Of a DNA stretch of 6,099 bases, positions 1 to 4,799 are shown piece by piece (position 1 is the stretch's first letter; every line of letters starts with the position of its first letter). Origin of the DNA: Nitrospira sp. (GTDB lineage Bacteria; Nitrospirota; Nitrospiria; Nitrospirales; Nitrospiraceae). A program made the position numbers and the translations under genes. Location: NCBI GenBank assembly GCA_005116795.1, contig SWDL01000188.1, positions 1 to 6,099 of the forward strand, written 5' to 3'. A model generated the notes under the pieces. That model worked only from the letters and a program-made list of their open reading frames with translations. It did not search any database and was not told the DNA's origin.

Positions 1-702
1 TTCCTGATAGCCGCGCGCCTGATTGATCAGCCGTTCACGATCCTCACGCGCCCGGACGACCTCGTGAAAGGCATCTTTCACCGCCTCTGGTGGATCCACC
101 ACCTGCAACTTAAGTTCGGTGATCGTCAGGCCAGTCCGGTAGGTATCCAGGAGCGTTTGCAGAAACTCGATGGCTTGTGCCTCAATTTCGGCACGACCGA
201 TCGTTAACACGTCTTCGATGGTGGTGCGGCCGATGACACTCCGCAGGCTGACTTCCGTCGAGTCATGCAGGGCGCGTTGAGGATCAACCACCCGAAACAG
301 GTAATCCCCAGGGCTTTTGATACGATACTGTACGATCGCATGCACATCCACAATGTTCTGGTCGTGGGTGAGCATCAGCGATTCGAGGGGGACGATGCGA
401 TACGTCGGGTCGACACGAAAGCCGACTTCAATACGACGGACCGCCTCCACATCGACAATATCCACGCGCTCCACAGGGTACGGCAGGTGGTAGCGTAACC
501 CTGGACCGCGCTCCCCCACCATTTTGCCAAACCGTCGGAGCACCCCCTGCTCGCCGGGGTTGACGGTATAGATGCCAGTGGCCAGCCACAGCAATAGAGC
601 CATGAGCCCAAGAGCCCCGGCGATCAGCACAGGCGTGTTGAAACGCTGTCGGAGCGTTTTGCTGTCCACGTCGACACGCCGTGGACGGACTGGTGATGTC
701 AT
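1..702 (-). CDS. HflK-like SPFH membrane protein, second copy, C-terminus cut by window edge
   Basis: The 234 visible residues form the N-terminal two thirds of an HflK-type band-7/SPFH protein. After a basic N-terminus there is one membrane segment (about residues 23-42), then the SPFH entry with YTVNPGEQGVLRRFGK at 45-60 and GPGLRYHLPYPVE at 67-79. The SLMLTHDQNIVDV stretch (108-120) and the DRERLINQA start of the coiled-coil (221-229) match the HflK encoded at 3055-4101 block for block, with clear divergence in between, so this is a paralogue and not a recent copy. The ATG at 700-702 has an AGGAG site seven bases upstream. In E. coli, HflK and HflC form a large periplasm-facing cage around FtsH; the same role here is inference. 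The reading frame is open at base 1, so the gene continues outside the window, and an hflC-type partner would be expected there. GC is lower than in the first hflK. HflK family assignment is secure; the exact function of the second copy is not. Confidence 0.9.
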   Translation of the reverse strand, partial: MTSPVRPRRVDVDSKTLRQRFNTPVLIAGALGLMALLLWLATGIYTVNPGEQGVLRRFGKMVGERGPGLRYHLPYPVERVDIVDVEAVRRIEVGFRVDPTYRIVPLESLMLTHDQNIVDVHAIVQYRIKSPGDYLFRVVDPQRALHDSTEVSLRSVIGRTTIEDVLTIGRAEIEAQAIEFLQTLLDTYRTGLTITELKLQVVDPPEAVKDAFHEVVRAREDRERLINQARGYQE

Positions 703-708
703 CGTGTC

Positions 709-715
709 TCTCCTA
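709..715 (-). promoter_or_regulatory. Ribosome binding site of the second hflK
   Basis: The minus strand reads TAGGAGA here, with AGGAG ending seven bases before the ATG at 700-702. This supports that ATG over other in-frame starts. Confidence 0.7.
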
Positions 716-748
716 CTATGTGTAAGGGCGGCAAGGCCGTCCCGTACC

Positions 749-764
749 TTGTCTCAGCAGACAA
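749..764. repeat. Perfect inverted repeat TTGTCT-N4-AGACAA
   Basis: Six-base arms at 749-754 and 759-764 are exactly complementary around a four-base spacer. It lies about 47 bases upstream of the second hflK ATG. That position and symmetry would suit either a small regulator-binding site or an RNA hairpin in the leader. Its low GC compared with the other hairpins nearby slightly favours a protein site. Function is inference. Confidence 0.35.
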
Positions 765-790
765 CAGTGCCTTACGCTTCCCTGTTCCCA

Positions 791-807
791 GCCAGCACAA
801 CGCTGGC
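791..807. repeat. Perfect hairpin GCCAGC-N5-GCTGGC
   Basis: Six-base complementary arms (791-796 and 802-807) enclose a five-base loop in the gap after the nucleotidyltransferase gene. There is no T-tract on the minus strand after it, so it may be an mRNA-stabilising hairpin or a pause site rather than a classic terminator. Confidence 0.35.
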
Positions 808-915
808 GGCGCGGTGGTCACGGTGGTGGTGGTCCGCAGGTCCAGTCTCTCCCGCTGGCGGCGTCGCCGTTGCCACCATGGCGCGGAGATCTTCCCCAGA
901 GAGCCTTTCCTGGCG

Positions 916-1854
916 TCAGAGGACCTCCACGGCCTGCCGCAGATCGAGGGACTGCGGGCCAAAGCGGGCGAGGTCGAGCAGCAGGCGTCGCGCGTCCCCC
1001 CAATCGCTCCAGTAGACCCCCTCGATGGGGAGAACGGCGAGCCAAGGCGTACTGTGGGTCAGGATGGCTTGCGAGAAATGCACCGGGGGGAGTTGCGTAT
1101 AGAGATCAGACAGCACAGCGGCTTCGCGTGGTGTTCCCAGCACCTGTCTGAGGCGACCGAAAGCGTCCCAGAGTGCCGGCGTCAGCATGGCAAACAGCTT
1201 CCCTAACACCCCTGCCTTCCCCACGACGACCATCGTGTTCCAGAGATAGTCCTGGCGCCAGAAGATCCGCGCCTGCGCCAGCGTCGGTTTCTCCCAAAAA
1301 CGGCGCACCTGGTACAGTCTCTCCCCCTGGACCTGGCTCATCTCCTCCCCGACCTCGATCCAGCCATAATCCACCTCGGGCTGCGTGGGTGTGACTCCCA
1401 GCAGCACCAGTTGACCAGGCGTACGGGTCACGAAGGTGGCGGCAGTGGCTACCGCGGCCATAAACCGCTGCTCCTCCACCACAAAATGGTCCGACGGCAA
1501 CAGGGCGACGATGGCGTCAGGATCCCGCTGCTGCACATGCAGCAGTGGCAGTAAGATCCCTGGACCCGTGTCGCGATTGCACGGCTGGATAATGACGGTG
1601 TCCACTGGACGGTCGTCCAGCTCTGTCTGAGCGTAGCAGAGATGGGGACGAGTGATCACCGTCAGGAGACGCTCTGGTGGCACCAGGCGTTCGGTGCGGC
1701 AAATGGTGTGCCGCAGCATCGACTGCGTGCCCAGGAAGGTACAGTACTGTTTCGGACGCTCGTCGCCAAAGCACGCCCGGATGAAGGGCCGGAGTCGCAT
1801 ACCGTCGCCGCCAGCGAGAATAATGCCCCAGAGATGGCTATGGAAGGTCTGCAT
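916..1854 (-). CDS. Mannose-1-phosphate guanylyltransferase-like sugar nucleotidyltransferase
   Basis: This cytoplasmic enzyme probably joins GTP and a sugar 1-phosphate, most likely mannose, to give GDP-sugar for polysaccharide or glycan synthesis. The 312 residues have a nucleotidyltransferase fold. The nucleotide-binding signature IILAGGDGMRLRPF is at 11-24 and is followed by RPKQY at 33-37, which supplies the catalytic lysine region. LPSDHF at 119-124 holds the metal-binding aspartate. FWEKP is at 186-190, WN at 205-206 and YWSDWGD at 281-287, all as in the ManC/GMP family. It is a catalytic domain only: the C-terminal cupin isomerase domain of bifunctional ManC proteins (about 480 residues) is absent. 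The signature usually has Thr where this protein has Met19, which is mildly odd. The ATG at 1852-1854 has an AGGAGGA site six bases upstream. It lies between two HflK-type genes, with gaps of about 200 bases on each side. Nucleotidyltransferase is certain; the sugar is inferred. Confidence 0.85.
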   Translation of the reverse strand: MQTFHSHLWGIILAGGDGMRLRPFIRACFGDERPKQYCTFLGTQSMLRHTICRTERLVPPERLLTVITRPHLCYAQTELDDRPVDTVIIQPCNRDTGPGILLPLLHVQQRDPDAIVALLPSDHFVVEEQRFMAAVATAATFVTRTPGQLVLLGVTPTQPEVDYGWIEVGEEMSQVQGERLYQVRRFWEKPTLAQARIFWRQDYLWNTMVVVGKAGVLGKLFAMLTPALWDAFGRLRQVLGTPREAAVLSDLYTQLPPVHFSQAILTHSTPWLAVLPIEGVYWSDWGDARRLLLDLARFGPQSLDLRQAVEVL

Positions 1855-1857
1855 AGG

Positions 1858-1883
1858 TTGTCCTCCTGTGTTGTCCTCCTGTG
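1858..1883 (-). repeat. 13-base tandem duplication carrying two Shine-Dalgarno sites
   Basis: The plus-strand unit TTGTCCTCCTGTG occurs twice back to back at 1858-1870 and 1871-1883. Each unit holds TCCTCCT, which on the mRNA strand is AGGAGGA, a near-perfect Shine-Dalgarno. The proximal copy (1861-1867) ends six bases before the nucleotidyltransferase ATG, an ideal distance. The distal copy (1874-1880) is 19 bases away and should not serve this start directly, but could act as a standby site for 30S binding. Confidence 0.75.
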
Positions 1884-1934
1884 TTCACCTCTACGCTGTC
1901 ACCTGGCTGTAAGCCTGTCAGCGTCGTTGTCGGA

Positions 1935-1950
1935 GCCTGGAGCGCCAGGC
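1935..1950. repeat. Hairpin GCCTGG-AGCG-CCAGGC, copy 1
   Basis: Perfect six-base arms enclose a four-base loop, and the same arms recur at 2033-2048. It is a candidate mRNA-stabilising or pausing structure after hflC. Confidence 0.4.
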
Positions 1951-2032
1951 TGTTGCCCTTCTCCCTCTTGAGTGTCAGGCGTTCTGCCGCTCCTGCCGTG
2001 TCACGACCGCCGCGGCGGACTGCCCGTCGGCG

Positions 2033-2048
2033 GCCTGGACGCCCAGGC
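2033..2048. repeat. Hairpin GCCTGG-ACGC-CCAGGC, copy 2
   Basis: This has the same six-base arms as the hairpin at 1935-1950, with a different four-base loop, and begins five bases past the hflC stop codon. Its position just after the gene suits 3' end protection or transcription attenuation. Confidence 0.4.
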
Positions 2049-2053
2049 GCGCG

Positions 2054-3052
2054 CTACCGTGTGGTCACACGGGGGGCCAGCGTTGGCAGGCGCGGCTCTT
2101 CTCCTGGAATCGCCTGCTTCAGATACCGGTAGAAATCGCTGTCCGTGGTGAGGATCAGCATGGAATTCTTATTCGCCTTCTCGCCGTACATTTCCAGGGT
2201 GCGCGAGAAGGCATAAAACTCGGGATCGCGCCCAAAGACCTCGCCGTAGATCCGCGTCGCTGCCGCGTCGGCCTTGCCGTGGATCTCCTGCACCTGCCGG
2301 TAGGCGGTGGAACGGAGCTGGCGCAGCTCTTTCCCCATCGTCCCGAGGATCTCCGCACTCCGCCCTTCGCCCTCTGACCGGAACTGGGCGGCGATGCGTT
2401 TGCGCTCGGAAATCATTCGGGCATACACCTTCTCGCGTACGCTCTCCACATAGTCGAGGCGTTTGATGCGCACGTCCACCAGCTCGATGCCATACTGCGG
2501 GATGATCTTCCGCGCCTCGGCCAGGATGGTACGGGTGATCTCCTCCCGTCCGCGCGTGATCTGCTTCTTGAGCTCCGCCTCCTGCTCCGCCGGGACCTCC
2601 TCCAGGACGTCTTCCTTGGGGACTTCCCACGAGGCGCTGCGGACGAGCTCGATGAGTTCGCTGCTCGACACCTGGTCCCGGACCACCGAGTCGATGATGT
2701 CGTTCAGGCGCGACTGCGCCCCCGTTTCCGAGGCGACGTTCTCCAGGAATTTCTTCGCATCGGCGATGCGCCAGCGTGCCGTGGTGTCCACCCAGATGAA
2801 CTCTCGCCCTTTGGTGGGAATCTGGTTCGGGTCCCCATCCCAGATGAGGAGGCGCTTCTCGAACCGACGCACCTCCTGCACCACGGGCAGCTTGAGGTGC
2901 AGTCCGGCCTCGGTCACCGGCTCCCCCACGGGCCGGCCAAACTGCACAATGATCGCTTGCTGGCCCTCCTCCAAGGTGTAGAACGTGCCAAAAAACGCCA
3001 GGAGGCTCGCCACCCCAAGGGCGATGATCGCGACGTGCCGCACAGTGCGCAT
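2054..3052 (-). CDS. hflC: HflC, SPFH subunit of the HflKC membrane complex
   Basis: HflC pairs with HflK in an inner-membrane complex that, in E. coli, surrounds the FtsH protease and modulates its access to membrane substrates. The 332 residues match the usual length (E. coli 334). An N-terminal membrane segment or signal anchor lies at about 7-24. The SPFH domain follows, with FYTLEEGQQAIIVQFGRPVG at 24-43 and AGLHLKLPVVQEVRRFEKR at 49-67. A charged helical region at about 150-185 is followed by IELVDVRIKRLDY (189-201), a coiled-coil at about 205-265 rich in Arg, Glu and Ala, and the hallmark FYAFSRTLEMY at 279-289 near the C-terminus. The start ATG is two bases after the hflK stop (TAG, two bases, ATG), with a purine-rich GGAAGGGAA stretch formed by the last hflK codons, so the two are translationally coupled. 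The C-terminal tail after residue 315 is proline-rich and shows no family motif. Confidence 0.95.
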   Translation of the reverse strand: MRTVRHVAIIALGVASLLAFFGTFYTLEEGQQAIIVQFGRPVGEPVTEAGLHLKLPVVQEVRRFEKRLLIWDGDPNQIPTKGREFIWVDTTARWRIADAKKFLENVASETGAQSRLNDIIDSVVRDQVSSSELIELVRSASWEVPKEDVLEEVPAEQEAELKKQITRGREEITRTILAEARKIIPQYGIELVDVRIKRLDYVESVREKVYARMISERKRIAAQFRSEGEGRSAEILGTMGKELRQLRSTAYRQVQEIHGKADAAATRIYGEVFGRDPEFYAFSRTLEMYGEKANKNSMLILTTDSDFYRYLKQAIPGEEPRLPTLAPRVTTR

Positions 3053-3054
3053 GG

Positions 3055-4101
3055 CTATTTCCCTTCCGCCAGTGGCTTCGCCCCAGACTCCAGGGAGAGC
3101 CAGGGTACGAGAGCCTTCTGGTCGCTGTCCACAATATAGAGCCCCTTCGTCTCTGCCAGAAAACTTCCCAGCGCTTCCAGGTACAGGCGCCGCCGCGTGA
3201 CCTCCGGTGCCTGCTGATATTCGTCCAGGATGGCCTGAAAACGGGTCGCCTCGCCACTGGCCCGGTTGACCCGTTCGAGGGCGTAGCCTTCGGCCTCGCT
3301 AATGCTCTGTGCGGCCACCCCGCGGGCTTTGGGAATTTCTCGGTAGGCCTGCTCCTGGGCCTGATTGATCGTCCGTTCCCGGTCCTGCCGGGACTCATTC
3401 ACCTCGTTGAACGCCGGCTTCACGGTATCCGGGGGGGTGACGTCCTGGAGTTCCACGGTCACCAACCGCACCCCGGTCTCATAGGCCGTCAAGACCTTCT
3501 GGATCTCGTCTTTTGCCTCGCTGGAGACCGCCACCCGGCCGACGGTGAGCACGTCGCTGCCGAGCCGGTTCCCGACCACCCGGCGCATCACCGACTCGGA
3601 GATGTCGCGCACTGTCTTCGGCGTGTCTCGCACCGCAAAGAGGTAGCGGATCGGGTCTTCGATGCGGTCCTGGATGATCCACTGGACATCCAGGACGTTG
3701 AGGTCCCCGGTGAGCATGAGGGATTCGACCTTATAGGCCTGGTTCCCCATAAACTGCGTGCGCTGGCCGGGAGTAGATGCCAGCGTCCGGAACCCGAATT
3801 CTTCTTTGAGGACGCGGGCAGTGGGCACCAGACGGACGGTTTCCACCCCAAACGGCCACTTGAAGTGCAGGCCCGGGCCGGCGCTGCGCACCACCCTGCC
3901 AAAGCGCTGCACGATCCCCGTCTCTTCTGGCTGGACGGTGAACCAGCTGGACCAGAAGACAATCAGCGCCACCACCAGGGCGACGAGGCCGAGGATCAGG
4001 CCGCCGCGAGACCCCCGCCATGGCTGCCAAGCCTGCGCCAGGATGGCTGCCCATTCAGAGGCAGGCTGCCGGCGCTCAGGGGGAAATTGGTGTTCTGCCA
4101 T
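3055..4101 (-). CDS. hflK: HflK, SPFH subunit of the HflKC membrane complex
   Basis: This is the HflK partner of the HflC that follows it. The 348 residues begin with a short cytoplasmic tail, then one membrane helix at about 33-53. The SPFH domain starts with FTVQPEETGIVQRFGRV (54-70) and GPGLHFKWPFGVETVRLV (75-92). SLMLTGDLNVLDV is at 127-139 and the DVTPPDTVKPAFNEVN strand-helix at 220-235. The coiled-coil starts at RQDRERTINQAQ (238-249) and includes SEAEGYALERVNRA (268-281). It is shorter than E. coli HflK (419 residues), mainly because it lacks the long glycine-rich N-terminal tail. The ATG at 4099-4101 has an AGGAGG site five bases upstream. Its first codons overlap the end of the small upstream membrane gene by 26 bases, which ties it to that operon. 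FtsH is not in the window, so the FtsH link rests on family knowledge. Confidence 0.95.
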   Translation of the reverse strand: MAEHQFPPERRQPASEWAAILAQAWQPWRGSRGGLILGLVALVVALIVFWSSWFTVQPEETGIVQRFGRVVRSAGPGLHFKWPFGVETVRLVPTARVLKEEFGFRTLASTPGQRTQFMGNQAYKVESLMLTGDLNVLDVQWIIQDRIEDPIRYLFAVRDTPKTVRDISESVMRRVVGNRLGSDVLTVGRVAVSSEAKDEIQKVLTAYETGVRLVTVELQDVTPPDTVKPAFNEVNESRQDRERTINQAQEQAYREIPKARGVAAQSISEAEGYALERVNRASGEATRFQAILDEYQQAPEVTRRRLYLEALGSFLAETKGLYIVDSDQKALVPWLSLESGAKPLAEGK

Positions 4102-4363
4102 AGAGACCTCCTGCCACGACGAGAGCCGTCGCGGCGCGGTTGACGAATGTGCTCGCTAACATGACGCACTCCTTTACGTTGGGTGTACGCGTCCGGCGTC
4201 CGACGATGCGGTTGCCGGCCACGCGGATCACTTCAATGAGTTCTCCAGCCTCAATGCGTCGGCCCCAGGGCAGGCGCAGCAGGGCCAGAGAGGCAGCGAT
4301 GGCCAGCAGCCAGGAGAGGGCAGCCCATCCCCCTGCCGTGAGGATCACCGCCAGCGGTGCCAT
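4076..4363 (-). CDS. Small single-helix membrane protein of unknown function, possibly NfeD-like
   Basis: With the ATG at 4361-4363 the product has 95 residues. It has a strongly hydrophobic N-terminal segment (about residues 2-30), then RRIEAGELIEVIRVAGNRIVGRR (roughly 36-58), which alternates like two beta strands. It ends with a second, weaker hydrophobic stretch. I do not recognise a family. The strand pattern resembles the end of the OB-fold in NfeD proteins, which work with SPFH proteins, but this is a hypothesis. It overlaps the zinc-ribbon gene upstream and hflK downstream. The start is uncertain: ATG 4399 has little Shine-Dalgarno, ATG 4363 overlaps the zinc-ribbon stop by 19 bases, and GTG 4346-4348 forms a GTGA overlap with that stop. 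An internal ATG at 4160-4162 has a very good AAAGGAG site and may start a separate 28-residue peptide. The tail past that ATG may therefore not belong to the protein. Confidence 0.5.
   Translation of the reverse strand: MAPLAVILTAGGWAALSWLLAIAASLALLRLPWGRRIEAGELIEVIRVAGNRIVGRRTRTPNVKECVMLASTFVNRAATALVVAGGLYGRTPISP
4106..4112 (-). promoter_or_regulatory. Ribosome binding site of hflK
   Basis: The minus strand reads AGGAGGT, with the GGAGG core five bases before the hflK ATG. It lies within codons of the overlapping small membrane gene, so ribosomes translating that gene pass over it. Confidence 0.75.
4169..4175 (-). promoter_or_regulatory. Strong ribosome binding site inside the small membrane gene
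   Basis: The minus strand reads AAAGGAG here, with GGAG ending six bases before the in-frame ATG at 4160-4162. From that ATG a 28-residue hydrophobic peptide runs to the stop at 4076 and covers the hflK ribosome binding site. This could be a leader peptide that couples translation to hflK, or the real start of a short membrane peptide. Confidence 0.45.
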
Positions 4364-4518
4364 CGAGAAAGCCTGTCGCGTGCCTCCTCGTCTCGGCATG
4401 CTTCACAGGACTCTCCACCGATGACCTCGTGCATTGCTCCACAGCGCGGGCAGTAGTGCAGTTCCAGATCCTGAGACTTGATGATCTGCAACGTGATGTC
4501 ACATGCTTGGCACTGCAT
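4345..4518 (-). CDS. 57-residue zinc-ribbon protein with three CxxC pairs
   Basis: The protein starts MQCQAC and carries CxxC pairs at Cys3/Cys6, Cys23/Cys26 (CPRCGAMHE) and Cys38/Cys41 (CEAC). The first two pairs, 16 residues apart, form a zinc ribbon like the short TFIIB-type zinc-finger proteins. The third pair is extra: it could bind a second metal with another partner or be redox active. The C-terminal 15 residues are charged and end in Trp and Arg. The ATG at 4516-4518 is chosen because an AGGAGG lies six bases upstream and all the conserved sequence follows it. The frame stays open upstream to about 4803, but that extension is low-complexity and not protein-like. As the first gene before the small membrane gene, hflK and hflC, it may be the operon's regulatory or assembly factor; no function is known from the sequence. 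Confidence 0.8.
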   Translation of the reverse strand: MQCQACDITLQIIKSQDLELHYCPRCGAMHEVIGGESCEACRDEEARDRLSRWHRWR

Positions 4519-4524
4519 CGTCTT

Positions 4525-4530
4525 CCTCCT
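4525..4530 (-). promoter_or_regulatory. Ribosome binding site of the zinc-ribbon gene
   Basis: A perfect AGGAGG on the minus strand ends six bases before the ATG at 4516-4518 and decides the short start over the longer open frame. Confidence 0.8.
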
Positions 4531-4733
4531 CGACACGTCCTTGTGTGTGATACCCCCGGGATGCGGGGCACCCCCGTGCCTCCCATCGCCGTTACTCTCC
4601 GTGCCTTGATCTGTCGTCGGGTGTGGGCTCAGTCCAGTGGGTGACCCATCAGCCGCACCCCTGCCCGCCTCGGCGCGCCACTCCCGCGCTCGCGAGATGG
4701 CGGTCTGGAGCAGCAGAGCCGCGCCTGGCGCCT

Positions 4734-4768
4734 GGCGGCAAGGCGTGCTACGCGTCGCCTTGAGCGCC
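4734..4768 (-). terminator. Possible transcript-end hairpin after the USP gene
   Basis: The arms CAAGGCG (4739-4745) and CGCCTTG (4756-4762) pair perfectly across a ten-base loop. GGCG/CGCC (4734-4737 with 4765-4768) extends the stem beyond a small internal loop. It lies 32 bases past the USP stop codon. No T-run follows on the minus strand, so it is not a classic intrinsic terminator. It may be a 3' stabilising hairpin or support Rho-dependent termination. Confidence 0.35.
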
Positions 4769-4799
4769 TGTGGTGGGAGGCCCCACGCCCCCTCGCCCC

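Larger units (their letters stand above)
703..915. other. 213-base intergenic region with inverted repeats, no convincing gene
   Basis: This gap lies between the nucleotidyltransferase stop and the second hflK. Minus-strand open frames crossing it are rich in Arg, Thr and Trp and show no family motifs, so I see no gene. It holds four inverted repeats: a bulged hairpin at 726-743, a perfect six-base repeat at 749-764, a perfect six-base hairpin at 791-807 and a small CGGCG/CGCCG palindrome at 859-869. None is followed by a T-run on the minus strand, so no intrinsic terminator is supported. I could not find a sigma-70 promoter with both boxes at good spacing. Confidence 0.5.
1884..2053. other. 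GC-rich intergenic region between hflC and the nucleotidyltransferase
   Basis: I see no gene here. The stretch is built of hairpin-forming sequence: two copies of GCCTGG-N4-CCAGGC, a CCGCCGCGGCGG palindrome at 2007-2018 that can alternatively pair with CGGCGG at 2028-2033, and a short GGCT/AGCC hairpin near 1905. The end of hflC itself forms CCGTGTG/CACACGG at 2057-2072. There is no T-tract on the minus strand, so any termination would have to be factor-dependent. A CTGACA at about 1916-1921 on the minus strand resembles a -35 box but has no -10 partner at normal spacing. Confidence 0.5.
4519..4799. other. 281-base intergenic region between the USP gene and the zinc-ribbon gene
   Basis: The gap presumably contains the promoter of the zinc-ribbon/hflKC operon and any end signal for the USP gene. 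I could not define a promoter: there is no good -35/-10 pair, and a GGCAC...TGC stretch at 4568-4580 resembles a sigma-54 site but is one base short in spacing. It holds a hairpin at 4567-4580 (GGCAC-N4-GTGCC), a tandem CCTGGCG repeat at 4724-4737 and a longer hairpin at 4734-4768. Open frames across it have no recognisable protein character. Confidence 0.5.

Noticed and set aside
699..962. 87-residue minus-strand frame whose stop overlaps the second hflK start (ATGA)
   Set aside because: The overlap looks like coupling, but the product has no protein-like pattern and starts inside the nucleotidyltransferase gene. It is probably chance.
718..1206. 162-residue plus-strand frame over the intergenic region
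   Set aside because: Most of it is antisense to the nucleotidyltransferase, and no ribosome site or motif was seen.
2463..2981. 172-residue plus-strand frame
   Set aside because: It is antisense to hflC and very Ser/Arg-rich with no recognisable family.
2169..3398. Long 409-residue frame on the same strand as hflK/hflC
   Set aside because: It overlaps both hflK and hflC in another frame, is extremely rich in Arg, Gly and Pro, and has no motif. It is a high-GC shadow.
4568..4580. Sigma-54-like GGCAC-N-TGC promoter before the zinc-ribbon gene
   Set aside because: The GG to GC spacing is nine bases, not ten, and the match is better explained by a GGCAC/GTGCC hairpin.
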